Shown here piece after piece: positions 8,370-17,751 of a stretch of 64,000 bases of DNA. The notes under the pieces were generated by a model, which saw nothing but the letters and a program-made list of their open reading frames with translations, was not told the DNA's origin and searched no databases. The number at the start of each line of letters is the position of its first letter. The first letter of the stretch is position 1. The translations under genes and the position numbers were made by a program. Origin of the DNA: Cupriavidus oxalaticus (GTDB taxonomy: Bacteria > Pseudomonadota > Gammaproteobacteria > Burkholderiales > Burkholderiaceae); NCBI RefSeq assembly GCF_004768545.1, contig NZ_CP038639.1:338636-402635 (forward strand), read 5' to 3'.

Positions 8370-9929
8370 ATGATTCAATTTACAGCAGTCGGCAGTAGCA
8401 AGACCATGGCGCAGCTCGTTGACAAGCGCGTCGTGGTAGTCGGCGACATTGTGACAATGAACAAGAATCGCGACGTCTTGGTCGGTGGCCGATTGTGTTT
8501 GGAGGGCCGTCATATCGTCGAGCTGGTTCGTGCTGACGAGACGTTGCCAACCGCTTTCGCAAATGCGCCGGTCGTCGAAACAGGTGGCACCATCTATCCA
8601 GGGCTGTTCGATCTCCACAATCATCTGCCATACAACATGATTCCTTTGTGGGAGGTCGACCGTAGGTTTGATAACCGTCGCGAGTGGCAGACCGTCAAAG
8701 AGTATTACCCAGCGGTGACGGCGCCGTTCACGTTGCTCAACCAGAACAGAGACAAATCCTACCCTCGGGCGATAGTCCGACATGCCGAATGTCGAGGGTT
8801 GTTTGGAGGTGTAACCACTGGACACGGTATGCCATTGAAGAGTGGTGCCATGTACTCAGGCCTGATGCGTAACATCGAACAGCCGCTAGCTCCCGAGCTT
8901 CCCACTGTCAAGTCGAATACACCTGACTTCAATCCGGAAAAGCTTGCCGAAATGCTTGAATGGACAAAGCAAGGGCAGCCATACATCTACCACCTCAGTG
9001 AAGGCGTCGGTGCCTACGGTGAACGTGTATTTCGGGATCTTCAGCAGGTTCCGGGCGGGTTGAATCCCCACTTGATCTGCATTCACTGTGTTGGCATCCC
9101 AACGGATGGGTGGGAGGCGCTTAGGGTTGTTCCGGGCATCGTGTGGTCGCCGACTAGTAACCTGCTGCTATATGGGGAGACTTGCAAGATCGAAGAGGCG
9201 AAAAGCCGCGGGATCCCTATTGCTATTGGGGCGGACTGGGCCCCAAGCGGTTGCAAGAACTTGCTTGGTGAACTCAAGGTCGCACGGGAGGTCAGCCGGT
9301 ACAAGGGCGGCGTCTTAACCGATGCTGAACTGGTGGCTGCGGTGACTATCGTCCCCGCGGCGATGGTGGGCTGGGACAAGTTCCTCGGCAGTCTTGAACC
9401 TGGCAAGTGGGCCGACCTTCTTGTGCTGGCAGGTACTGGAGGCGACCACTACGCGCGATTGGTGGAGGCCAAGGAGACATCCGTCCGCGCGGTAGTCATC
9501 GACGGGCGAGTTCGGCTCGGCGAGGACAACGGTCTCGTGATTGCCGACCCGCTCTCAAGCGAGCCGGTTTCCATCGGAGGTAAAGCCTATGTGCTGGATC
9601 TGGTCGAGGAGGGAGACGATGGGCTCGGCGGCGTGACCCTAGCACAGGCATTGGAAAAGCTTCGATATGGCCTTGAGCACCTGCCAGGCTTCGAGGACGG
9701 TCAGAAGACTCTTTTGCTAGCAAACGGCGTCACTGATGACAACGAACTAAGCCTGGAAGACGAAATGGCCCAGGAGAGCATGTCGTCAATCCTGTTGCGG
9801 GGCGATAACCTACCAGCTCAGTCCATGCGGCTTGCTCCGATGGCGGCAGTTGACGATCCAGATTTCCTGAGCGCAATGCGAGCCAGTGTGAACATGCCTG
9901 ACTACGCAAAGAAGGCGTTCATGGACTGA
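8370..9929 (+). CDS. Amidohydrolase-family metal-dependent hydrolase, 519 aa
   Basis: The ATG follows GGGAGAG. The N-terminal beta-sandwich starts near residue 20 and the metal site begins with the HxH at residues 83 and 85 (FDLHNHLPYN). The other expected ligands are visible: His208 (YHLSEG), His239 (CIHCVG) and Asp289 (IGADWAPSG). SPTSNLLLYG near 260-269 is typical of the TrzA/SsnA-like branch that deaminates or dechlorinates ring compounds. After the usual C-terminal strand region (KWADLLVLAG near 360) there is an extra tail of about 130 residues with a Leu-rich segment and an acidic end, which is unusual. The substrate cannot be read from the sequence. It stands alone in its orientation. 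Confidence 0.85.
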   Translation: MIQFTAVGSSKTMAQLVDKRVVVVGDIVTMNKNRDVLVGGRLCLEGRHIVELVRADETLPTAFANAPVVETGGTIYPGLFDLHNHLPYNMIPLWEVDRRFDNRREWQTVKEYYPAVTAPFTLLNQNRDKSYPRAIVRHAECRGLFGGVTTGHGMPLKSGAMYSGLMRNIEQPLAPELPTVKSNTPDFNPEKLAEMLEWTKQGQPYIYHLSEGVGAYGERVFRDLQQVPGGLNPHLICIHCVGIPTDGWEALRVVPGIVWSPTSNLLLYGETCKIEEAKSRGIPIAIGADWAPSGCKNLLGELKVAREVSRYKGGVLTDAELVAAVTIVPAAMVGWDKFLGSLEPGKWADLLVLAGTGGDHYARLVEAKETSVRAVVIDGRVRLGEDNGLVIADPLSSEPVSIGGKAYVLDLVEEGDDGLGGVTLAQALEKLRYGLEHLPGFEDGQKTLLLANGVTDDNELSLEDEMAQESMSSILLRGDNLPAQSMRLAPMAAVDDPDFLSAMRASVNMPDYAKKAFMD

Positions 9930-10150
9930 AGCCCCGTTCCACGCTTCCGAGCGCCTACCCTCGACGGTGGGCCGAAGCCGGGTTCGGGCGAACGCCGACA
10001 GGACTCTGGCCGAGCCTAGAGCCCTGCCCGTTCCGGTTTCGATCGCCTTTGGTAGCAGGCGGCGCCTTCCGGCCGTGCCGGACGAGCCCGTCGTTACCAA
10101 TTTGGCCGTCGAATTTTTCCCGGGGAGGGGAAAGCAAGCACTATGAGTTT
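9930..10150. other. Intergenic region
   Basis: There is no gene. This is the gap between the convergent amidohydrolase and the gene ending at 10151. I see no clear terminator. Confidence 0.3.
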
Positions 10151-10474
10151 TCACAGCTTACCCGGCGCCATGAATTCCATGCTGACATCCTTAGTCTCTC
10201 CGCTATCAGACTGTCCCGCCAGCTCCTCCCATACACGCCTAGCCTCACCATCGAAGCACGGCGAGCCCGACAGCAAGTATCGCCGTCCGCTTGAGGTTAC
10301 GCCGACAGCTGCCTCACTGTCGAAGGATTGGATTGCGCTGCTCACTCGAACCTCATTGTTCTCGACGCAGTACCCCACAAAATGTCGTTGACCCGACCTT
10401 GTTTCGCGGACCCGCCAGCGCTCAAGTGTAACGAGCGGCTGTACATCGACCGGTGCAACCATGTTCACAGACAT
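10151..10474 (-). CDS. Hypothetical protein, 107 aa
   Basis: This is a small soluble beta-rich protein (TLERWRVRETRSGQRHFVGY, then SSAIQSFDSEAAVGVTSSGR). It reads like a genuine small barrel with alternating strands. No catalytic motif is obvious. The start is probably the ATG at 10474, though no good ribosome-binding site precedes it. The remnant of an IS630 transposase sits immediately upstream and may have displaced its native promoter. I do not recognise the function. Confidence 0.5.
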   Translation of the reverse strand: MSVNMVAPVDVQPLVTLERWRVRETRSGQRHFVGYCVENNEVRVSSAIQSFDSEAAVGVTSSGRRYLLSGSPCFDGEARRVWEELAGQSDSGETKDVSMEFMAPGKL

Positions 10475-10485
10475 TACGTGTTCAA

Positions 10486-11241
10486 CTATTGAAACCGCAG
10501 ACGCCCGGAGCTTATGCCAGCCGGCCCTCTTTTGGCAAAAGGTGCATACGGGCTTTCGAGAGCGGACCGCGAACTAATGATCCATTGCCCGGTGTCAACG
10601 GACCAAGAGAGGTCAGATGTGTAGGGAATACCCGGCTCGGCCGGAATCGGTTGGCGTACTTCGCCGATGAGCTGGGTCGGGCTTTCATCGAAGCACACCA
10701 ACGGGTGGTGCGGATCTGGGGTTTCGGCATACAGGTCGAGCACGTCTTCCATGCGTGCAACGTATTCCGCGTCGATCTTGGGAATGCACCACATGTCCTT
10801 GCGCCAGGGCTTCAGATCGTTCTCGGCCAGGCGCCGGCGTACCGTCTCGCGCGATAGCTCTTCGTGCTCGGTTAGTTTGACGAACGTGTCGGCGAGCAAT
10901 TCCAGCGTCCAGCGTGCACGTCCCGCTGGCGGGTTGGTGCAGGCGGTGGCTATCAACAGGGCCTCTTCCTTGCCGCTGAGCTTGCGCTGGGCCCCAGGCC
11001 GAGCCTGTTCGTTCAGCGCCGCGTCCAGACCCATCTCCACGAAGCGACGCTTGGTGCGGTACACCGTGGATTCGCCAACCGCCACGGTGGCGGCAATGCT
11101 CGCATCATCCTTGCCAGCGTGCGCTGCAAGCAGGATCTGGGCTCGCTTGAGCTTGCGTGCCGCGTGCTTGCCGCCGCTTAGCATGGCAGCAAGCGCCTCA
11201 CACTCGGATTGGTCGAGTTCGATTCGATAGCGTAGATTCAT
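10486..11241 (-). pseudogene. IS630-family transposase, C-terminal half lost
   Basis: The N-terminal part has the IS630 helix-turn-helix region (residues about 1-110), the winged linker ([19 protein letters not shown]) and the first DDE motif [14 protein letters not shown]. After QPIPAEPG near residue 229 the sequence diverges from the family and runs to a stop without the expected second Asp and Glu motifs. Intact members are about 340-360 residues, so the 3' third is missing and the gene should be inactive. The break lies near 10630 (minus-strand 3' side). Confidence 0.8.
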
Positions 11242-11538
11242 CCGGATGGCTTCCTTCGGGGGAGCCTCCTTCGACTGCCGGGGTTCCGAATGAATCAGAA
11301 ATCGCTTCCATTGTCTGGCGAGCGCTCAGCCTGCCAGAGCTTCACCGACAAGCAAGGTCAGTATCTCGCCTTCATCTGGGCCTACAGCTTGATAAACGGC
11401 CGCTCTCCGGCCGAGCGCGACATGCAGCGATTTTTCGCCGTCACGGCTCCTTCCGTCCACCAAATGGTGTGAGGTAGCCTGATCGAGGCGGACACGCTTG
11501 GTCCTTAGATTAAGATCGTGGATCAGGAGTGTGCACAG

Positions 11539-11850
11539 ATGAGCAAGGCAAGACAGACGTACGGGGAAGAGTTTCAGGCAGAGGCCGTGAGACTGGTGCT
11601 GGAACAGGGACTGACGCTGCAGTCGGCCGCGCAGCGTCTGGGGATTCCGAAGGGCACGTTGACGAATTGGGTGTCGAAAGCCAAGGCGCCTGGAACAGCA
11701 GCGGCACCAGGGGGCGTGACAGTGGCAGAGTTGGCGGCGGAGAATGCGAGGCTGCGCAAGGAGCTGGCCGAGGCGAGGCTGGAGCGCGATATTGTAAAAA
11801 AAGCCGCGGCGTACTTCGCCAGGGAATCACTGCCCGGTACGCGTTCGTGA
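11539..11850 (+). CDS. IS3-family transposase OrfA
   Basis: This 103-residue protein starts at ATG 11539 (MSKARQTYGEEFQAEAVRLV) after AGGAG. It has the classic OrfA helix-turn-helix (LQSAAQRLGIPKGTLTNWV, about residues 31-49) and a leucine-rich coiled coil (AELAAENARLRKELAEARLE). It ends shortly after the slippery run. Its role is recognising the element ends and, when fused by frameshift to OrfB, forming the active transposase. Confidence 0.9.
   Translation: MSKARQTYGEEFQAEAVRLVLEQGLTLQSAAQRLGIPKGTLTNWVSKAKAPGTAAAPGGVTVAELAAENARLRKELAEARLERDIVKKAAAYFARESLPGTRS
11796..11803 (+). promoter_or_regulatory. Programmed -1 frameshift slippery site (A7G)
   Basis: Seven A residues followed by G (11796-11803) give the A-AAA-AAG heptamer in the orfA frame. 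The -1 frame then reads into the orfB region without a stop, as in other IS3 elements. Confidence 0.8.
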
Positions 11851-12704
11851 GTCAATGGCGAGAAGTGTATCCGGTGAAGTTGATGTGCCGGGTATTGGGG
11901 GTCTCGCGCAGTGGCTACTACGACTGGACACACAGACCTTACGGGCTCAGTCCGGAACAGGAGCGGCTGCGTCTGGCGATCCGGGCAGCCCACAAGCGCA
12001 CGCGTCAGACGTACGGTACGCGGCGCCTGCAGCGCGAGCTGGCTGGCGATGGATTCGTGGTCGGCCGTGATCGGCTGGCCAGATTGCGCAACGAGATGGG
12101 GATTCGGTGTCGGCAAAAGCGTCGATTCGTAGCGACAACTCGCTCGGCTCATAATCTGCCAGTGGCGCCCAACCTACTGGAGCAGAAATTTGAAGCCGAC
12201 AGGCCAAATGCCGCGTGGGTGACAGACATCACGTATATCGCGACCGATGAGGGTTGGTTGTACCTGGCAGGAATCAAGGACCTGTACACGTGCGAGATCG
12301 TGGGCTACGCGATGGGGCCCAGAATGACACAGGAATTGGTGGGCGAGGCGCTGTTCCGGGCGGTGCGCAGCAAGCGGCCACGGCCCGGCCTGATTCATCA
12401 TTCAGACCGGGGCAGCCAATACTGTGCTCACGGCTATCGCAGGTTGCTAGCGCAGTTCGGCATGCTGGCTTCGATGTCACGCAAGGGAAACTGCTACGAC
12501 AATGCGCCCATGGAAAGCTTCTGGGGCAGCCTGAAAGCAGAGTTGGTGTACCACCATCGGTATGCCACCCGGCTGGAAGCCATGGCCTCTGTCCGTGAGT
12601 ACATTGAGATTTTTTACAATCGCCAACGGCGCCATTCGAAGTTGGGGTACCGAACGCCAGGCGAAGTCGCTGCAAGCTACCTCAGTCGACTAGCTGCAGC
12701 ATGA
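11847..12704 (+). CDS. IS3-family transposase OrfB
   Basis: OrfB lies in the -1 frame relative to OrfA. The separate start is probably GTG 11847 (MSQWREVYPVKLMCRVLGVS), giving about 285 residues. The DDE core is complete: WVTDITYIATDEGWLY (Asp), IHHSDRGSQY (Asp) and NAPMESFWGSLKAEL (Glu). The HTH_21 region precedes it (AIRAAHKRTRQTYGTRRLQ). It is made mostly as an OrfAB fusion that catalyses transposition through a circular intermediate, as known for the family. Confidence 0.92.
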   Translation: MSQWREVYPVKLMCRVLGVSRSGYYDWTHRPYGLSPEQERLRLAIRAAHKRTRQTYGTRRLQRELAGDGFVVGRDRLARLRNEMGIRCRQKRRFVATTRSAHNLPVAPNLLEQKFEADRPNAAWVTDITYIATDEGWLYLAGIKDLYTCEIVGYAMGPRMTQELVGEALFRAVRSKRPRPGLIHHSDRGSQYCAHGYRRLLAQFGMLASMSRKGNCYDNAPMESFWGSLKAELVYHHRYATRLEAMASVREYIEIFYNRQRRHSKLGYRTPGEVAASYLSRLAAA

Positions 12705-12871
12705 ACCAGACGTGTCCGCGCTGGACAGAACACCTCAGTGCTCAACCTCGAACGCAATGGATTAATCCGCCGGCAAGCAGGCATCGCTCGCAGCATCGAA
12801 CTGCTCGTTGACCACAACTGCTTGCCTGTCCTACAACCCAGCCAAACTGTCAAAACCTCCGTGCAGCGGTA

Positions 12872-14266
12872 CTAGTGCAACGGTTCCCACTCGCGGAACC
12901 GAAGCTGAACGCCGTGCAGCGCTCCGTTCGAATCGGTAACGAGGTCACACTGAAGAATTTTTGACTCACCGACGGGGCGAACGATGCATTTACCGTGCGC
13001 GGGCAGAAACTCCATATCCGACGCAGAGGTGTGCCAGACAGAGATGGTATCCACCGCGAACGTACTCCCTCCGCCCTCGGTGCGCTCCTCCGGACCTGTG
13101 GCAAACGCCAACGGCACCTTATTAGTCGTTGCGACCACGAAACTGCTTCGTCCACTCTGATACTTCATTCGTAGCACGTTGTTGCTACACAGCTTTGTGG
13201 CGTCTGAACCGGCCATAGTCAAGCGCTCGCATACTCCGCTGGCCACTGTCATCTCCGCGGGTGCATTTGCCTGTGTGGTTGCCGACGGTTGGGCCACGCT
13301 CGGCGTCGTGTTGGCTTCGCGGCGCTCGGCCTTTACATGGTCGCCCAGCAAAGTGAACCAACGCTTCTGTGTCGGCGTAAACTGGCCCTTCGGTGTCTGG
13401 GCCGCGTCCGCCAAGAGTCGCTCGAAATTCCGCGCACGCTGAACGGGGATGCTGTGACGCTCATCACGCGATAACTGCAGAGCCGCTGCGCTCAGCGAAT
13501 CCAGGGAGCGTAGCCATTTGGCCATTGCACGGACCGCCTGCGGCCGTGAGGAAACCATTAGCGACCCTGCAAACTCGTCCACTACATCTTCGTTGTCCCA
13601 CCCTGGCATTCCCCAGAGATTAAGGAGGGTGTGTCCGACTTCATGCATGACCATGACCGGGAGTGCCTCGCTCGCGTCCTTCTCGAAAAGGTCGGCAATC
13701 AATTCTGTGCAAATCGTGATGTCCGGAGCCGAAAACGCATTGACCGTGCCGCATGGCTTCACAACGACCTTAAATTTCGGCAAGCTATAGATCTCGTCCA
13801 GCACATCCAACGGGATACGCATGAAATCCTCGATAGCTTTGCGCTGCTCCACCGTCCTGGTCCCGAGACGTGTTACCTCCAGTCTGGCTTTGACTTTCCC
13901 GTTCGCGGGAGGACGAACGAAGATAAGTTTCCCGGAGGTTTCCCCTGGAGGGAACTCCACAAAGCCGCTCCATTTCCCGCGCACCTCTCCAAGGCGAACC
14001 ACCTTGGAATAGTCATTTCTGTCGAGATCTTGCGTCCGATAGGTCTCTACCGTGACCCCCGGCCCGTCTGTAGTCACTTTCACGCTGTAGATGTCACGTG
14101 TCTTCGTCGGGTAGACCACCTGGCCGAAACCGTTCTTTGTGGGCAGTTCTTCCGTCTGGTTAATAACGATCTGGGCGTAGGCGGGCGAAACTTCGACCGG
14201 TATTTTCGCGAACGCGGTAGTCGTGCATAGGCACAGTGTGGCGAGACCGAAAAATTTTTGTAGCAT
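12872..14266 (-). CDS. Secreted DUF4344-type metallopeptidase, 464 aa
   Basis: I start at ATG 14266, which opens directly with a signal peptide (MLQKFFGLATLCLCTTTAFA); a longer in-frame start at 14329 would hide it. The zinc-site motif is VMHEVGHTLLNLWG followed by GWDNEDVVDEFAG, matching the HExxH plus downstream acidic ligand layout of DUF4344 putative metallopeptidases. The N-terminal 150 residues are beta-rich, and the C-terminal third has four Cys residues that could form disulfides. It is predicted to be periplasmic. Substrate is unknown. It converges with the broken LexA-like gene and overlaps its stop. Confidence 0.75.
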   Translation of the reverse strand: MLQKFFGLATLCLCTTTAFAKIPVEVSPAYAQIVINQTEELPTKNGFGQVVYPTKTRDIYSVKVTTDGPGVTVETYRTQDLDRNDYSKVVRLGEVRGKWSGFVEFPPGETSGKLIFVRPPANGKVKARLEVTRLGTRTVEQRKAIEDFMRIPLDVLDEIYSLPKFKVVVKPCGTVNAFSAPDITICTELIADLFEKDASEALPVMVMHEVGHTLLNLWGMPGWDNEDVVDEFAGSLMVSSRPQAVRAMAKWLRSLDSLSAAALQLSRDERHSIPVQRARNFERLLADAAQTPKGQFTPTQKRWFTLLGDHVKAERREANTTPSVAQPSATTQANAPAEMTVASGVCERLTMAGSDATKLCSNNVLRMKYQSGRSSFVVATTNKVPLAFATGPEERTEGGGSTFAVDTISVWHTSASDMEFLPAHGKCIVRPVGESKILQCDLVTDSNGALHGVQLRFREWEPLH

Positions 14267-14745
14267 TCTTGTGCTCCGCTGCGGGGCGGTCGTAGGTCGC
14301 GCTTCTATGACACTACCGAGCGCGTACATGGCGACGCTGACCGCTGAGGGCGCATTGTCTCCTCATGTGTCGAAGCGCACAATCGCGACGCATGTTGGCC
14401 TGCGGCTTCGGCGCCTTTTACGACGATCGTTTCGCCATGAAATCAACATGTTAGCCTCTGCTTCCCTCATCAATGACGGGAGCAAAACCATAAACTCTGT
14501 GTTGTTACCGCAACGGCCGCCGACTCCGAGCAAATGACTCCACTCGCCCTCGCCATGCGAGCAAGAAATTGGTCCAATCGCAGCCGCGGCGAAGCTGTTG
14601 CGAAGCAGCGTGCTGGTGCTTTGGAGCACAGGCGACTTCCGCGATATCCGATATCCCCGAGATGCCTCCGTAGGATGAATGGAAAGTTGTGGTTGCCGCC
14701 GACCATATGGCAATCTGTCACGATGGCCGCGGCCGTTAGCGCGAG
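14267..14745. other. Upstream region of the metallopeptidase gene
   Basis: Frames here lack ribosome-binding sites and coding-like composition. The promoter of the metallopeptidase gene should lie in the right half, but I cannot name its elements. Confidence 0.35.
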
Positions 14746-15024
14746 GTGCCGAGTCCCGAGCCCTCGACTCTCGCGCGTCTGCGCACCCTCGCGGTTCAGC
14801 ACCAATCCGGTCGTTGCTACTACTGCTGCCTCACTATGTGGCAGCAATCCATGGAAGCATTCGCCGCGACCTTCCATCTCTCCAGTCGCCAGGCTCGCAA
14901 CCTGCGATGCACGGACGAACATCTCCAGGCCCGGGTCGACGGTCTCCCAGCAAGCTCGTCAGCACGAGCTGCAGCACATCAGGCTCGGGCTTGCCTTTGC
15001 GAATCCGCGTGCCAGGCGTCCTGA
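14746..15024 (+). pseudogene. Decayed HNH-endonuclease-like gene
   Basis: The frame reads QSGRCYYCCLTMWQQS and then RCTDEHLQARVDG, which matches the first half of an HNH domain (CxxC zinc pair, then C-T-x-E-H with the first catalytic His). The expected second half, with the central Asn, CxxC and the final His, is not in this frame. Fragments that could belong to it appear in the other two frames up to about 15130. The gene is probably frameshifted and dead. Confidence 0.45.
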
Positions 15025-15516
15025 TGCTGACCCGCACTACACAAGCCCTTACCAGCCTGACCCGGTCCACTCCAGCGCGGACTCACGTCCCTGGCGGGAT
15101 CGTTACAACGCCCGACTGCGCCCGTTCTAAGGTGGCCACGCGCCTTGCCGCCACTCGGACCACGGGACAGCACTCGCCTTGTCACAGCGCGGCGCAGGAA
15201 TACCGGAATCCGTGCAAGGTGAAGGGATGAACCCCGGACGCGTCTGCGCGTCTCAGCGCCGTGGCGACGACAGATCTCCTCGAATTTCGTGCGCGGAAGA
15301 TGGGCGGTCCTAGAAGAGTTCAAAACCATCCCGCGTGAGGTTACGTCGGCTTCCTAGTGGGCGGGCGCCCGGTGCGCGCCTTCCGCCGCCCAGCAAACTG
15401 CCGCAGCCAATACGGTCACACTAGTCATGACACATCATCCGGAGGTGAAGCAACAAGCTTAGTACCGGCCCCAGTTTCGGCGCCTCCTCCTTGTTGTAGT
15501 CTTGACAATACCGCCC
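15025..15516. other. No convincing gene
   Basis: Apart from possible fragments of the HNH gene before 15130, nothing is supported. The four-gene minus-strand operon ends at 15517, and I see no clear terminator after it. Confidence 0.35.
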
Positions 15517-17751
15517 TCAAAAGTCGTCGGGAAGGATCTCGCTTGCTGGCATCGCGTCGAATTCGAACAGAATACGAAGGAGGCGAAGCTTGTGCGAGGT
15601 GCCGTCCAGTTTTGGCTTGACACGAAGCTTCAACTCCTCAAGGTGTTGCTGCTGGAGGCGGAGTTTGCGTGTGTACAGTGCAAACGCAAACTCGCATGCG
15701 GCCTCACCTTGCCGGCGATTGTGCTGATCGAAAACGTTCGCGAGAAAATCCAGCATGAACTGGCTGGCATTCGACTCTCGGGAGTAGTCCAGCTCGCTGG
15801 GTCGCGCACACCGCAAGAGCGCGGCCTGGATTACCCCATCGTTGTATCGCGTGAAGTTTTCTGGATTGAGGATGACCTGCTGGAACGCGTCAGTGGCAAG
15901 CCGGTCGATCTCACTCGCAAATTTCGCTTCCCGGGCATGCTGCAACAGCGCGCCAGCCGTCACCAGCACGGCTGCATTGGTCTCATCGGACTCGCAATAA
16001 AATGGGTCCCAATACGCGAAATCGGGACGGAGCCGCATCGATTCAGCAAGCCCGTCGTCTCGCGGCATGAAGACCGTGTTGCCCAATCCGTTCGGGGAGC
16101 CGTCGAGACCATTGAGGCGTGTAGCGTAAGCATCCCCAAACTGCCTTTGACTGTTCCGAAGCAGTTGAAACTCTTCCTGAAACGAGTCGGCGATCCCCTG
16201 CCCAACCGCCACCCCCCTGAAACGCTCGATCCTGATTTCCGCGCCCGACGCCGAGTGCTTCAGATTCGGACGGAGCGCGGCGAGCTGAGATGCGGTCTCC
16301 GCGATCTGTGCCCCAATGAGGTAGGTGCGCGCACCCGCGTGGATGTCGCGTAGGTCACGGCTGATGGATAACAGTCGCGTTCCACGTCCAACCACTGCGG
16401 CGACCACGAGGATGCCGGCGTCTCGGTCAAGCTCGGCGTCGCCAGTTTCAATTTCGTGATCACTGATGAGCGCGAGCGGCGACGCTCGTTGCATGACCTT
16501 CTGCAGACTGGCAGCGCAGTACTTCGCAATCTCATGGGACGCTTCATCGTTCTGATAGATGACGGAGCTCACCGAGGCGGCGGTCTGCTGACTCGTCAAC
16601 TTGTCAGCAAACGCTCTGAAGGCGGCGTCTTCCAGCAACTTCCGGCCGTCGAAATAAATCGGGCGGATCTTGGATGCTGGAATCGGGCCGCGTGCTTGGA
16701 CAGCAAGCGCGCCGTTCCGACCGAACGCCTGACAGAAATCAGAGACGTGTTGCAATCGGTGCTCCGCCTTCCGGAGTAGGACCGATTTGGGCAGCAATTC
16801 CTCCGGTGCGAAGCGCTCGCCAACGATTGGCAAGTCCTTCAGATGATTATGGCGCCGCCTGTCATCGAGGCCTTCCGGTACAGGGAGTGCACAGAGGGCA
16901 TCCTCGGCGTCCTTGGCGTCGACCAGCGTCAGCAGCGTGACGACTTCCGTCGCGTCGCATTTGACCTTCTGCTTCCAGTCACGCTCCAGGTTCATCGAGG
17001 ACGACGCCGAAATAAGCGTGAACGAAGTGCCATGGAGTGGCGCGTCGATTTTGTCGATCCCTTCGTGCGAATGAAACGTGACCACACGGGGCTTGGGAAC
17101 TCCGTAGAGCGCACAGTACATCTCTCGTAGCGCATAGGCTACGGCGGCAATGCCCATCGTGTCGACGAAAATCACTTCAAGCTGCGTGCCCACTTTCAGC
17201 GAACGACTGCGGAGCTTCTCGAGCAGGGCAAAGGCGAGGAACTGGACGCCTTCGACTTCGGTAAGCGCCTCTTCGGCACGCAAGAAGTGCGTCGAGCGCT
17301 TCTGAGACGGCTTGACGAACGTGAAGCCCGGCGGCGCCACAACGGAAACGTGCTTAGCCGAGAATAATCGTTTCAGCCCTGCGTTACGAATGGCCGGCGT
17401 CCGGCCGCGGAGCAACTGGCCAAGCCCGGGAACCGGGTTGGTCACCGCCTCTACCAGAGTTACGGATCCGCCGTGGTTGAACGAACAGATACACAGACAA
17501 ACTTTGCTCGACGTACGGCTAGCGGCCTGCGCGAGCAACGGCTGTCCGAACGCCTGCGTGACCGAATCGGCTTCCGCTTGCTCGCAGATAATTGCAACGA
17601 CGTCAGGCGGGTTGATGCCCTGCAACCCGGCTTCAATGGCATCCGCCAGGTTCGCCGCATTCAAGGCGCCCGGTGGCTTGAATAGGAAATGGAAATTCTG
17701 AACCGGCGAACCACTATCGAGTGCCCAATCAAACGCAAAAAACCCATTCAT
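15517..17751 (-). CDS. 744-aa protein with phosphoribosyltransferase-like segments
   Basis: This is the last gene of a four-gene operon. Its ATG overlaps the stop of the GHKL gene by four bases (ATGA). Two regions look like a Rossmann-type or phosphoribosyltransferase core: VIFVDTMGIAAVAYALREMY and FTLISASSSMNLERDW (about residues 190-260), and ILVVAAVVGRGTRLLSISRD (about 470-490), where a hydrophobic strand is followed by a Gly/Thr loop. The C-terminal 150 residues are helical. No signal peptide or membrane helix is visible. I cannot name the family. PRTase-like is my reading of the pattern, not an established match. Confidence 0.7.
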   Translation of the reverse strand: MNGFFAFDWALDSGSPVQNFHFLFKPPGALNAANLADAIEAGLQGINPPDVVAIICEQAEADSVTQAFGQPLLAQAASRTSSKVCLCICSFNHGGSVTLVEAVTNPVPGLGQLLRGRTPAIRNAGLKRLFSAKHVSVVAPPGFTFVKPSQKRSTHFLRAEEALTEVEGVQFLAFALLEKLRSRSLKVGTQLEVIFVDTMGIAAVAYALREMYCALYGVPKPRVVTFHSHEGIDKIDAPLHGTSFTLISASSSMNLERDWKQKVKCDATEVVTLLTLVDAKDAEDALCALPVPEGLDDRRRHNHLKDLPIVGERFAPEELLPKSVLLRKAEHRLQHVSDFCQAFGRNGALAVQARGPIPASKIRPIYFDGRKLLEDAAFRAFADKLTSQQTAASVSSVIYQNDEASHEIAKYCAASLQKVMQRASPLALISDHEIETGDAELDRDAGILVVAAVVGRGTRLLSISRDLRDIHAGARTYLIGAQIAETASQLAALRPNLKHSASGAEIRIERFRGVAVGQGIADSFQEEFQLLRNSQRQFGDAYATRLNGLDGSPNGLGNTVFMPRDDGLAESMRLRPDFAYWDPFYCESDETNAAVLVTAGALLQHAREAKFASEIDRLATDAFQQVILNPENFTRYNDGVIQAALLRCARPSELDYSRESNASQFMLDFLANVFDQHNRRQGEAACEFAFALYTRKLRLQQQHLEELKLRVKPKLDGTSHKLRLLRILFEFDAMPASEILPDDF

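Larger units (their letters stand above)
11470..12737 (+). mobile_element. IS3-family element, 1268 bp, with GTG target duplication
   Basis: The element has imperfect 25-bp inverted ends, TGAGGTAGCCTG... on the left and the complement TGAGGTGTTCTG... on the right, both ending in GCGGACA. The 3-bp target duplication GTG is at 11467-11469 and 12738-12740. It holds orfA and orfB with a frameshift signal between them. It appears complete and intact. Confidence 0.9.
11290..12875 (+). pseudogene. LexA-like winged-helix DNA-binding gene split by IS3 element
   Basis: The first piece (11290-11469) reads [20 protein letters not shown] and then a LexA-type N-terminal domain (FTDKQGQYLAFIWAYS... RFFAVTAPSVHQMV). 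The second piece begins right after the IS at 12741 with LNLERNGLIRRQAGIARSIE and ends at TAG 12873-12875. Joining at the GTG duplication restores a continuous frame of about 105 codons, one winged-helix domain without the LexA protease part. Such short LexA-like proteins are presumed transcription regulators. The stop codon overlaps that of the convergent gene on the minus strand. Confidence 0.8.

Noticed and set aside
14534..15130. 198-codon plus-strand frame as an intact gene
   Set aside because: Its parts that look protein-like belong to a frame-broken HNH gene; the rest is low quality.
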